Positions 7,518 to 15,309 of a stretch of 46,360 nt of DNA are shown in pieces. A program made the position numbers and the translations under genes. Origin of the DNA: an uncultured Collinsella sp. (GTDB lineage: Bacteria > Actinomycetota > Coriobacteriia > Coriobacteriales > Coriobacteriaceae); contig CAUGNQ010000012.1 of NCBI GenBank assembly GCA_959600835.1, positions 1-46,360 on the forward strand, in the 5' to 3' direction. Position 1 is the stretch's first letter, and the number at the start of each line of letters is the position of its first letter. Under the pieces are notes generated by a model, which made no database searches, was not told the origin of the DNA, and saw only the letters and a list, made by a program, of their open reading frames with translations.

Positions 7518-8366
7518 TTACTCGCCACCTGCCCGTGCCACCGAGAGCAGGGCGCCCAAATCGGCCTGGATGGCCCCTGCCTTGCTTCCAAGCTGCAGCG
7601 GAGCCGAGCCGCCCGAGATGTTTACGCTCAGCAGGTGCGCATCCGGCAGCTTTGCGGTCATGCTCCAGAACGGGAGCGTGATGATGCCCGGGGTCATCTC
7701 GCCCACGCCGAGCTCCAGCAACAGCACGCGGCGATCGCTGCGCTCGCGCACGAAGCGCTCGTATCGTCCGAGGCTCTCGCGCCATGCCGCACCCTGCAGA
7801 AACGTGTCGTCGCGCACCCACGGCACAAGCTGCCAGCCGCAGTGCGGGCATCGGGGGACATCCTCGCTGCGGATCTCGAACCCCGCCATGCCCGCGAGCA
7901 TGCGCTCGACGTAGGGGCTCGCATCGAAGAGCCCGTCGCGGCATGGCTGCTTGCATTGAAGGTGCGCGAAGCTTCCCTGATAGTTGCAGATCCTCTCGGC
8001 GGGAAACGTCTTCTCGACTTGGGTGTCCACATTGGTGCTCAGGATGAAGTAGTCCTTATGGCCGATGAGGGACCGTAGGTCGAGATAGGGCTGCGAGGTC
8101 GGCTCGCGCAGCATGAAGTCGATGTATCGCGCATAGTAGGCCCATCGCTGCTCGAGGCTGGGGTAGAGGTGGTAGAAGCCGTCGAAAAGGCTCTTGAAGC
8201 CAAAGGCTTGCTGCCAGTCCGTCATTCCGGCGCGCGCCATGCCTGCGCGGTTGTAATGGTTGAACCCGGCGGCGCTTGACATGCCCGAGCCGATGCCGAC
8301 GATGATGGCGTCGGCATCGTCGATAAGGCTTCGAAGCCTATACGCTTCCCTCTCTAGAGACGGCAT
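7518..8366 (-). CDS. Sirtuin-like NAD-dependent protein, class M-like (third gene of operon)
   Basis: A 282-residue Sir2-family protein. Residues 20-38 hold the NAD-binding loop (DAIIVGIGSGMSSAAG). Around 110-116 is STNVDTQ. At 129-139 comes NYQGSFAHLQC, where Gln stands in the place of the classical catalytic His. The zinc module is made by QCKQPC and PRCPHCG. LELGVGEMTPGIITLPFW near 220 is the nucleotide-binding segment shared with the first sirtuin. In SirTM proteins a Gln at this place goes with ADP-ribosyl transfer rather than deacetylation; applying this here is inference. The start overlaps the end of the middle sirtuin gene by 13 bases. No macrodomain or lipoyl-carrier gene is next to it, unlike known SirTM operons. 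Confidence 0.85.
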   Translation of the reverse strand: MPSLEREAYRLRSLIDDADAIIVGIGSGMSSAAGFNHYNRAGMARAGMTDWQQAFGFKSLFDGFYHLYPSLEQRWAYYARYIDFMLREPTSQPYLDLRSLIGHKDYFILSTNVDTQVEKTFPAERICNYQGSFAHLQCKQPCRDGLFDASPYVERMLAGMAGFEIRSEDVPRCPHCGWQLVPWVRDDTFLQGAAWRESLGRYERFVRERSDRRVLLLELGVGEMTPGIITLPFWSMTAKLPDAHLLSVNISGGSAPLQLGSKAGAIQADLGALLSVARAGGE

Positions 8367-9053
8367 TGGGCAATCTCCTCGAAAGCCGGGGCCATATCGC
8401 CGTCAACGAGAATCGTCTCGCACGATGCATCGGGCGCCATAGCCTGGCTGTAGTTGAACACGATGTAGGTGGCGTGCTCGCAGACGTTCGCGATCTGGGC
8501 GAGCATGTGCTTTATGATGCCGTTGCGCAGTCCCACGCCAAGTTCGAGGATGGCGACCCTGCCGTTGCGATGGGCTTGCACAAGGCGCTCGAGCTCCTCG
8601 AGCTGGGCCGTGGCGAGGGCGTCTGGATGGGCGAGACGCCGCTCGTCGATCGACGTGCGTATGCCCCCCCTCCGTCTCGAGCACGCGGTTCTCGTCGAAC
8701 CCGGCGCGCGCGAAGTGCCCGTCGATGTTGCATGTGACCACGAAGGTGTCGGCGTGCTCCGTAAGACGCCGCAGCCCGTTCATGAGCGAGCCGGGCTCAT
8801 ATTCGAGATACTCCTTTTGATGGAACCGCTCGGCCCATCGGCGTCGCACGCTGGCATCCGGGGAAGCGAGCCCCTGCAGTATGCAGCCGATGCCGTCTGC
8901 CTGGGCGAGGTCCCCGTACGCCTCTTGGAAATGAGCATCGGCGCAGAAAAGGTTGAGCCCCTCCGCCATGTCGAGTCCGTTGCTAGCGCCGATGATGACA
9001 AGATCCGCTTCGGCTAGCGCCCTGCCTATGCGAACTGCTTTCGCCGTCTCCAT
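8354..9053 (-). pseudogene. Small sirtuin-like gene interrupted by a one-base frameshift (second gene of operon)
   Basis: The frame runs METAKAVRIGRALAEADLVII, GASNGLDMAEGLN (NAD loop), then FVVTCNIDGHF and VLETEGG. At the C7 run 8664-8670 (G7 on the coding strand) the frame is lost. Removing one G gives a continuous 232-residue protein that goes on IRTSIDERRLAHPDAL and VAILELGVGLRNG, and ends at 8354. It lacks the zinc-binding Cys pairs, and has Glu-Gly-Gly where the other two have Gln-Gly, so it is a minimal, probably divergent paralogue. Whether the extra G is real, slipping in the cell, or a sequencing error cannot be decided here. The start is 3 bases after the first sirtuin gene. Confidence 0.8.
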
Positions 9054-9056
9054 GCG

Positions 9057-10022
9057 CTACCTCCCCAGCGTCTTGCGCACGTCGGCAAGCATGTCGGCGA
9101 TGTCGGCGCGAACGGCGAGCCCCCGATCCTCGATCGCGCGGGGGAGAAACTGCGTCTTGTTGTTTACGGCGATGTAGCTGGCCTGCGGTAACTGCGCCGT
9201 GAGGGCCCAGAACGGCTCCTGGATAAACGCGGGCGTCATGCGGCCCACACCCAGCTCGAGGAAGAGGATCCTCTGCCGTGCGTGCGCGTCGAGCCATTCG
9301 GACACCTTGCGGTACTGCTCCTCGTAGAGTTCGCCCTGCAGGAAGTTGCCGTAGCCGCGAACCCAGGGGAACGCCTCTGCCCCGCAGTGCGGGCAGCGCG
9401 GCACGAGCTCTGTCGGAACCTCAAGGCCGTCTCCCATGGCCTCTACCATGTTGGAGACCGGCTCGACCGCATCCCACACCGCGTCGGTGCAACAGCGGGA
9501 GCACTGAAAGAAGCGGTGGTCGCCTTGGATCTCTGCCACTTTCTCCCAGGGATAGAGCTTCACAAACTGCGTGTCCTGGTTGGTGGTGAGCACGAAGAAA
9601 TCCTTCTCGGCGAGAATGGCGTCGAGGTCCCTGTAGGGCTTGCGCAGCGGGGCGTTGAGCGTGGTGTCGAGGAAGGTGGCGAGGTATCCCCAGCGCGCCT
9701 CGGCGGTGGGCCAGCGGTAGAACGACCCCTCGAAAGCGCCCTTGAAACCGTAGCGCTCGGCGAATTTGCCGAAATGCTTGCGATAGGTCGCGTTGTCCTC
9801 GTAGTAGAAGTCGCCGCCGCCCGCCGCGGAGAGCCCGGAGGCCCCGCCCACCAGCACGCAATCGGCTTCTTCGATCATACGGGCGAAGTCCTCGATTTGC
9901 TGGTCGTAGGGCTCGGGCTCGCGGTCACTCAGCTCATAGGGCGTGCTGCCGCTGCGGTAGGCGGCATGAAGGGAAAACGATCGGTTGGTGAGCTCGATAA
10001 CGAGCTGCTCGTACAGGGTCAC
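9057..10022 (-). CDS. Sirtuin-like NAD-dependent protein, class M-like (first gene of operon)
   Basis: A 321-residue Sir2-family protein starting at GTG 10022, with AAGAAGG upstream; the same start is used, as ATG, in the left-copy stub. A 50-residue N-terminal helical extension precedes the NAD loop EADCVLVGGASGLSAAGGG. Then come TTNQDTQF (about residue 146), AEIQGDHRFFQCSRCC (Gln in place of the catalytic His, first zinc Cys pair), PRCPHCG (second pair) and LELGVGRMTPAFIQEPFW. The Gln and the GDxxxxQC layout point to the SirTM group, whose studied members ADP-ribosylate lipoylated GcvH-L; the target here is unknown. Its promoter region is shared with the divergent TetR gene. Confidence 0.87.
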   Translation of the reverse strand: MTLYEQLVIELTNRSFSLHAAYRSGSTPYELSDREPEPYDQQIEDFARMIEEADCVLVGGASGLSAAGGGDFYYEDNATYRKHFGKFAERYGFKGAFEGSFYRWPTAEARWGYLATFLDTTLNAPLRKPYRDLDAILAEKDFFVLTTNQDTQFVKLYPWEKVAEIQGDHRFFQCSRCCTDAVWDAVEPVSNMVEAMGDGLEVPTELVPRCPHCGAEAFPWVRGYGNFLQGELYEEQYRKVSEWLDAHARQRILFLELGVGRMTPAFIQEPFWALTAQLPQASYIAVNNKTQFLPRAIEDRGLAVRADIADMLADVRKTLGR

Positions 10023-10043
10023 TGGATACCTTCTTTCAGCTAT

Positions 10044-10061
10044 TATAAACAGGTGTCTATA
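10044..10061. promoter_or_regulatory. Candidate TetR operator of the sirtuin cassette
   Basis: TATAAACAGGTGTCTATA is an 18-bp near-palindrome (TATA-ACA against TGT-TATA). It lies between the divergent sirtuin operon and the TetR gene, and overlaps ATTATA at 10042-10047, which gives TATAAT on the minus strand, so repressor binding would block the sirtuin promoter. It is conserved with one change in the decayed left copy. Confidence 0.65.
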
Positions 10062-10165
10062 AAAAGTATCCATGTCGATTTGCTTAAGAGCAATGAACAG
10101 CTTCGGCCTGCTGTCGATAAACGAGCGTTTGCCGGGCATTGTCGAGCGTTGCAATTGGAGGGGTA

Positions 10166-10726
10166 ATGGAAGCGGGGAAGATCGATCGTCGCCGACGCTA
10201 TACACTCTCGGTCATACGGGAGGCGTTCTTCGCGCTGCTGGCCGAGGTCGGCTTCGCGAAGATGACGGTAGCGGATATTTGCCGCCGCGCCGATATCAAC
10301 CGTGGCACGTTCTATCTGCACTACGAGGACAAGTTCGCCCTGCTCGACGCGCTTATCGACGAGGCCTTGGCGGCGGTGCCGCCGCTCGAGGGAACGGAGG
10401 CGGGTGCCCTCTGCCAGCGTCCGCCGGCAAACGATGACTATTATCTGCTCTACTCGGATGACGACGCGTACGCCCGGGTGGCACAGCGCGTCGTCGAGCG
10501 CGGCGCCGAGCAGATGGTTCCCTCGATCATGGAGGAGACTGGGCTTTCGCGCGAGGACGCCTATCTGCTCTTCGTCCACAACGTCCAGGGAAATCTCGCG
10601 GTCAACCGCCTGCTCGGTTGGAGGCGAGGGCCCGAGTTTGCTCACGCTCAGGAGCTGCTCAGCGCCTATTCCGAAGGGGGCATGCGGGCGGTATCGGCTC
10701 GTCACGATCCTCGTAGCTCGTCTTGA
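10166..10726 (+). CDS. TetR/AcrR family regulator of the sirtuin cassette
   Basis: A 186-residue protein. The N-terminal helix-turn-helix reads KIDRRRRYTLSVIREAFFAL, then FAKMTVADICRRADINRGTF and YLHYEDKFALLD. The C-terminal part has the dimer and ligand helices with YLLFVHNVQGNLAVNRLLGW. The start at 10166 is chosen because GGAGGGG is 4 bases upstream; an earlier TTG at 10139 has no such site. It is divergent from the sirtuin operon across a 143-bp region that carries the 18-bp palindrome. By the usual TetR logic it represses that operon and itself; the inducer is unknown. The intact product could also act at the operator of the left copy. Confidence 0.92.
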   Translation: MEAGKIDRRRRYTLSVIREAFFALLAEVGFAKMTVADICRRADINRGTFYLHYEDKFALLDALIDEALAAVPPLEGTEAGALCQRPPANDDYYLLYSDDDAYARVAQRVVERGAEQMVPSIMEETGLSREDAYLLFVHNVQGNLAVNRLLGWRRGPEFAHAQELLSAYSEGGMRAVSARHDPRSSS

Positions 10727-10852
10727 CCGCATGTCATTTCAGGTAGGTGGCGTTGCTATGGGCCCTCTTTGATTTTCGACGTTGTATAAGGCAATCGCAA
10801 TCGTCTTGAGCTTCTTTAGGGAACTTGAACAAGAGATATGGCCTGCTGGCGA

Positions 10853-10908
10853 TTGATTAACACCATTCGTTTTGGTTACAAGAAAGCATGCTGCGCGCCT
10901 GCAGCATG
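10853..10908 (+). promoter_or_regulatory. Promoter with operator-like inverted repeat before the reductase gene
   Basis: TTGATT at 10853 and TACAAG at 10877 form a plausible promoter with an 18-bp spacer. The start point would fall inside CATGCTGC-N6-GCAGCATG at 10887-10908, a perfect 8-bp inverted repeat that runs directly into the ribosome site GAGGGAGAGGG at 10909. Binding of a regulator, or a hairpin at the very 5' end of the RNA, are both possible. Confidence 0.45.
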
Positions 10909-10924
10909 AGGGAGAGGGAATCCT

Positions 10925-11455
10925 ATGAATATCGTTGTATTGAGCGGCAGCCCGCGCAAGGGCGCCAATACCGACACCATGGTCGAGGCGTTTGCCGAGA
11001 CCGCGCGTGAGGGCGGTAATACGGTTGAGGTCGTTCGCGTTGCCAGCAAGAAGATCGCCGGCTGCTTGGGATGCCAGTACTGCTTCGCCCATGGGGGCGT
11101 CTGCGTGCAGAAGGATGACATGGCCAACGTGATCGAGTCGCTGAAAGATGCAGATATGGTCGTCTTTGCTTCGCCTATCTACTGGTTCGATATCGCCGCG
11201 CAGGAAAAGGCCGCCATCGACCGTCTGTACGCTTTCGGTGCCACGGGATTCCCGTTCACCAAGACGGCCCTTCTGCTCGATAGCCACAGCCAGGGCGTCT
11301 ATGACGCGGCGATCGCCATGTACAAATCAACCTGCGCTTACTGCAAGTGGGCAGACCAGGGCATTGTCACCATCAGCGGTATGACCGAGCGCGACAGCAT
11401 GGCCTCTTCGTCCAAGCTGGAAGAGGTGCGAGAGCTCGCTCGCAAGCTCGCCTAA
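10925..11455 (+). CDS. NADPH-dependent FMN reductase / iron-sulfur flavoprotein-like
   Basis: A 176-residue flavodoxin-fold protein. The FMN phosphate loop is VVLSGSPRKGANTDTM at residues 4-19. Then comes the Cys-rich segment GCLGCQYCFAHGGVC (C47, C50, C53, C60), similar to the compact Cys motif of iron-sulfur flavoproteins, and FASPIYWFD, the loop next to the isoalloxazine ring. FMN is very likely. Whether a 4Fe-4S cluster is bound cannot be told, because the spacing is not the exact canonical one. The ribosome site is GGGAGAGGG. It is monocistronic; the next gene follows after a 180-bp AT-rich gap. Confidence 0.9.
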   Translation: MNIVVLSGSPRKGANTDTMVEAFAETAREGGNTVEVVRVASKKIAGCLGCQYCFAHGGVCVQKDDMANVIESLKDADMVVFASPIYWFDIAAQEKAAIDRLYAFGATGFPFTKTALLLDSHSQGVYDAAIAMYKSTCAYCKWADQGIVTISGMTERDSMASSSKLEEVRELARKLA

Positions 11456-11635
11456 GGACAAGAAGAACGCATGGCAATCAGCGTTGGTGGAAATGCTTGC
11501 TATCCTTACCAAGAGATAGGGGCGCATTCCCTCAAGCGCCGTATAGAACAATTTTTAAACGCAGAAAAATAACTGAAAACAAATTAATCCGCGTTAAAAT
11601 ATTGTCAAACAGAAGTTCACGAGGGAAGGTTGCGT

Positions 11636-12925
11636 ATGCGTCGCAAGGCAGACGAGCTACTTAGGGAATGGCGAGACAGAGCTGATAGAAAACCTTTGCT
11701 GGTCAAAGGCGTGCGCCAGTGTGGCAAGACCTATTTGCTCAGAACGTACGCCCAGGATCTTTTCGAATCGGTTGTCTACGTTAATCTTGAGAACGACCGG
11801 TCGGCGCGAGCGGATTTTTCGGGCGGTCTTGACCCTCATTCGATTGTGCGCGCGATCGAGGCTCGTACGGGACAGCGTATCGTGCCTGGCAAAACCTTAC
11901 TGTTCATTGACGAGATCCAGGCATGCGAGGAAGCGCTCACTTCCCTTAAATACTTTTGCGAAGATGCTCCCGAGTATTACGTTGCGGCTGCTGGGTCGCT
12001 TCTTGGGGTTGCCATTAACCATCAGTCGTATTCGTTCCCCGTCGGAAAGATCGACTTGATCGAGATGACTCCACTCGATTTCGAGGAGTTTCTCTGGGCA
12101 ATGGGGCACGATCAGCTGGTCGACGAGATACGCTCGTCATTCGAGTTAATGGGTCCTCTTGCGCCAAGCCTTCATGAAAAGGCGCTTAGGCTCTATCGAC
12201 AGTATCTTGTTGTTGGCGGAATGCCCGAGGCGGTCCAAACGTATATCGATGATCAGTCAATCATTGATGTGGCCGAAAAGCATCGGATTATTCTCGACGG
12301 ATACTCCGCCGACACCAATAAATATGCTGATGAACGCTTGAGCGCAAAGACGCGTGCGTGCTTCGATTCCATTCCACGGCAGCTTGCCAAAGAGAATCGC
12401 AAATTTCAGTACAAGGTAGTGCGAGCGGGGGGCAATGCGTCTCTCTTTGGAGATGCTCTCGACTGGCTTGTATTGTCGGGTACGGTGGCGCGCTGCAGCC
12501 TAGTCGGGCAGATCGAAAGCCCTTTAGAGGCCTTCGTTAACCCTTCTGCTTTTAAAATCTATCAGGCGGATACAGGGCTGCTCGTCTCCAAGGCCGGTGC
12601 TCAACGCGCCGATATTCTTGCCGGCATCGGCGGCACATTCATGGGTGCACTTACCGAAAACTACGTTGCCCAACAGCTTTCAGCCATGGGCTATCCGCTG
12701 CATTATTGGGCGCGAGATAATCGTGCGGAAATCGACTTTGTAGTAGAGAAGCAGGGATGCTTGTCTGCGATTGAAGTCAAGGCGGGAGAGAACACAAGAT
12801 CTCGAAGCCTGTCCTCACTTAAAAAGACCCATCCGGGCGTACGCCCTATCAGGCTATCGACTAAGCCCTTTGGAATGAATGATGGGCTTATGTCTGTTCC
12901 ACTTTATGCGGCATTTTGTCTATAG
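11636..12925 (+). CDS. AAA-type ATP-binding protein with DUF4143
   Basis: A 429-residue protein. Residues 20-33 hold a Walker A (LVKGVRQCGKTYLL) and residues 88-95 a Walker B (LLFIDEIQ), followed by the sensor-like VAAAGSLLGVA. The C-terminal DUF4143 half has TENYVAQQL, then AEIDFVV and LSAIEVKAG, an E-x-D...ExK arrangement like restriction-endonuclease folds. These proteins are common in gut bacteria in many copies; their role is unknown, and links to mobile or stress functions are only suspected. The ATG at 11636 is chosen over the TTG at 11630 because the spacing to GAGGGAAGG is better. The AT-rich upstream region contrasts with the flanking genes and suggests transfer. Confidence 0.9.
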   Translation: MRRKADELLREWRDRADRKPLLVKGVRQCGKTYLLRTYAQDLFESVVYVNLENDRSARADFSGGLDPHSIVRAIEARTGQRIVPGKTLLFIDEIQACEEALTSLKYFCEDAPEYYVAAAGSLLGVAINHQSYSFPVGKIDLIEMTPLDFEEFLWAMGHDQLVDEIRSSFELMGPLAPSLHEKALRLYRQYLVVGGMPEAVQTYIDDQSIIDVAEKHRIILDGYSADTNKYADERLSAKTRACFDSIPRQLAKENRKFQYKVVRAGGNASLFGDALDWLVLSGTVARCSLVGQIESPLEAFVNPSAFKIYQADTGLLVSKAGAQRADILAGIGGTFMGALTENYVAQQLSAMGYPLHYWARDNRAEIDFVVEKQGCLSAIEVKAGENTRSRSLSSLKKTHPGVRPIRLSTKPFGMNDGLMSVPLYAAFCL

Positions 12926-12947
12926 GGATGATGCTGGTGTAATGCAT

Positions 12948-12984
12948 GGGGCTCGGGGCGCAGCGTTACTGCGCCCCGAGCCCC
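12948..12984. terminator. Strong bidirectional hairpin
   Basis: GGGGCTCGGGGCGCAG and CTGCGCCCCGAGCCCC form a perfect 16-bp stem around a 5-base loop, between the convergent ATPase and topoisomerase A genes. T-runs are short on both sides. Confidence 0.8.
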
Positions 12985-13023
12985 GCTGCTTTGTAAAACC
13001 ATGACGGTTTAGTCACCGTTGTT

Positions 13024-15264
13024 TTAGTCAAACAAACTCGGCATGTCGTTTTCCTTCATGAGGGCACCGGCAGAGGGCAGACTCTGCGCAGTGAACTTTT
13101 CGGCCGAGACGCCGGCGCCAAGGATTTCCTCGGTCGTGCCGACGGTGGTGACCGAGCGGCCCTTCTTGGCCGTAAAGGCCTGGACGCCCTGCGTGTTGGT
13201 GGTCGTCTTGGTCTTGAGCAGCGACGTGTTGAAGTTCATCAGACGGTAGTCGCTCGAGACCAGCGCGAGGTCACGGTCCTCCTTGAGCACCTGCGCATAC
13301 AGCAGTTTACTGCCGCCGTAGATGGCGTTCTTAAGGCGCTTGCGGTTGGTCTTGGTGACGTATCCAGAAAGCGCGACGCGGACCACGCGGCCGTTCTCAA
13401 AGACGAACAGCACGTCGGCCTTATAGTCCTCGGGGTCGATGATCCAAATCACGCTCTCGTCGGGTTCCATTTCAAGATCGGTCGGCAGGTACGAGCCCAG
13501 CTGGGCCGACTTGGTGTCCTCAAACGCCGCAACCTTGCACTTGTATACCTGGCTCTTGTTGGTAAACACGAGCAGTTCGTGCGTGTTGGCGGACGGGAAC
13601 TCGATAAAGGGCTTGTCGCCGTCCTTGTACTTGAGCGTGGTCGCCTTCTTGAGCACGCGGTCCGTCATCTTCTTAAGGTAGCCATCGCGCGAGAGCATGA
13701 TGGTGACCGGGTACTCCTCGACCTCGGGCTCCAGGCTTACCTCGATAACCTCATGGGGCTCGATCCTGCCCGTGCGGCGCGGCATCACGTACTTCTTGTT
13801 GACTGCGGCCAGCTCGTCGCTGATGACCTTCTTGATGTTCTCCTCGCTGGAGAGGATCTCCTCAAGCTCGGCAATCTCGCCCTCAAGCTTAGCGATGTCC
13901 TTGGTGCGGTTGAGGATGTACTCCTCGTTGATGTTGCGGAGCTTGAGCTCGGCAACAAATTCGGCCTGGGTCTCGTCGATGTCGAAGCCGCGCATAAGGT
14001 TGGGCACGACCTCGGCCTCGAGCTTGGTGCCACGGATGATGGCGATCGCCTTGTCGATGTCGAGCAAGATCGCCTCGAGGCCGTGCAGCAGGTGCAGGCG
14101 CTCGGACTTTTTGCCCAGGTCAAAGTTAATGCGGCGACGCGTGGACTCAATACGCCACTTGACCCACTCGTGCAGGATCTGGCGCACGCCCATGACACGG
14201 GGATAGCCGTCGACGAGCACGTTGAAGTTGCACGAGAACGAATCCTGCAGCGTGGTCGAGCGATAGAGCTTGGCCATAAGCTTGTCGGGGTCGACGCCGC
14301 GCTTAAGGTCGATGGCGATGCGCAAACCCGAGAGGTCGGTTTCGTCGCGGATGTCGGCAATCTCCTTGACCTTGCCCTCTTTGGAAAGCTTGACGATGCG
14401 CTCGATGATGACATCGGTCTTGGTGGTGTAGGGGATCTCGTAGACCTCGATGATGCGCTCTTCGGGAATCCAGCGCCAGCGGGAGCGGATCTGGAAGCTG
14501 CCAAGGCCGGTCTCGACGATCTTCTCCATCTCCTCGCGGCGGTAGATAATTTCGCCGCCGGTCGAGAAGTCAGGCATGGGCATGTACTCGAGCAGGTCGC
14601 AGTCGGGATCCTGCAGGTAGTGCATCGTGGCGGTGCAGACCTCGTTGAGGTTGAAGCCGCAGATGTCGGACGCCATGGCGACGCCGATGCCCTTATTGGC
14701 CGAGACAAGGATGTTGGGGAACGTGGTGGGCAGCAAGCGCGGCTCCTTCATAGCGCCGTCGTAGCTGTCGACGAAGTCGACCGGGTCCTTGTCGATATCT
14801 TTGAAGATCTCGGCGCTGATGGGGGAGAGCTTGGCCTCGGTATAACGCGAGGCGGCGTAGCTCAGATCGCCCGAATAATACTTGCCAAAGTTGCCCTTCG
14901 ACTCAACGAACGGCGCGAGCAACGCCTCGTTGCCGGTTGCCAGACGCACCATCGTCTCGTAGATCGCGGCATCGCCGTGCGGGTTGAGCTTCATGGTCTG
15001 GCCCACAATGTTGGCGCTCTTCTGGCGCTCGCCCTTGAGCAGACCCATCTTGTACATGGTGTAGAGCAGCTTGCGGTGCGAGGGCTTAAAGCCGTCGATC
15101 TCGGGGAACGCACGCGAGACGTTGACGCTCATGGCGTAGGGCATGTAGTTGACCTCGAGCGTCTGCGTGATCGGCTGGTCGGTGACCTCGGAGTGCAGGC
15201 CGATGACGTTCTCGGCGTTGACCTGCTTTTTCTTTGGCTGGTTCTTCGTCTTCTTCTTTGCCAC
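13024..15264 (-). CDS. Type IIA topoisomerase subunit A (ParC/GyrA-like)
   Basis: A 746-residue subunit that cuts and rejoins DNA. A basic N-terminal tail of about 15 residues is followed by the winged-helix core. The active-site Tyr is Y141 in YAASRYTEAKL. The quinolone-region segment is NPHGDAAIYETMVRLA (residues 94-109), with Ala99 at the place of Escherichia coli GyrA Ser83 and Glu103 at Asp87. The C-terminal beta-pinwheel lacks a clear GyrA box (QRRGGKG), which suggests a topoisomerase IV-type role in decatenation; a separate gyrase pair is expected elsewhere. The start is GTG with GAGGAA upstream. It follows the B subunit after 45 bases, in the order B then A. Confidence 0.93.
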   Translation of the reverse strand: MAKKKTKNQPKKKQVNAENVIGLHSEVTDQPITQTLEVNYMPYAMSVNVSRAFPEIDGFKPSHRKLLYTMYKMGLLKGERQKSANIVGQTMKLNPHGDAAIYETMVRLATGNEALLAPFVESKGNFGKYYSGDLSYAASRYTEAKLSPISAEIFKDIDKDPVDFVDSYDGAMKEPRLLPTTFPNILVSANKGIGVAMASDICGFNLNEVCTATMHYLQDPDCDLLEYMPMPDFSTGGEIIYRREEMEKIVETGLGSFQIRSRWRWIPEERIIEVYEIPYTTKTDVIIERIVKLSKEGKVKEIADIRDETDLSGLRIAIDLKRGVDPDKLMAKLYRSTTLQDSFSCNFNVLVDGYPRVMGVRQILHEWVKWRIESTRRRINFDLGKKSERLHLLHGLEAILLDIDKAIAIIRGTKLEAEVVPNLMRGFDIDETQAEFVAELKLRNINEEYILNRTKDIAKLEGEIAELEEILSSEENIKKVISDELAAVNKKYVMPRRTGRIEPHEVIEVSLEPEVEEYPVTIMLSRDGYLKKMTDRVLKKATTLKYKDGDKPFIEFPSANTHELLVFTNKSQVYKCKVAAFEDTKSAQLGSYLPTDLEMEPDESVIWIIDPEDYKADVLFVFENGRVVRVALSGYVTKTNRKRLKNAIYGGSKLLYAQVLKEDRDLALVSSDYRLMNFNTSLLKTKTTTNTQGVQAFTAKKGRSVTTVGTTEEILGAGVSAEKFTAQSLPSAGALMKENDMPSLFD

Positions 15265-15309
15265 GATTTCCTCTTGAACTTCTTATGGGCCGTCGTTATC
15301 GATTTGCTG

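Noticed and set aside
7518..10022. Sirtuin-like genes as an anti-phage defence system of the ThsA/DSR type
   Set aside because: The proteins are small single-domain sirtuins with a TetR switch and none of the partner genes or extra domains known from those systems. It is not excluded, but nothing in the sequence supports it.
9282..10166. A 294-codon open frame on the plus strand
   Set aside because: Antisense to the first sirtuin gene, whose NAD and zinc motifs are clear on the minus strand.
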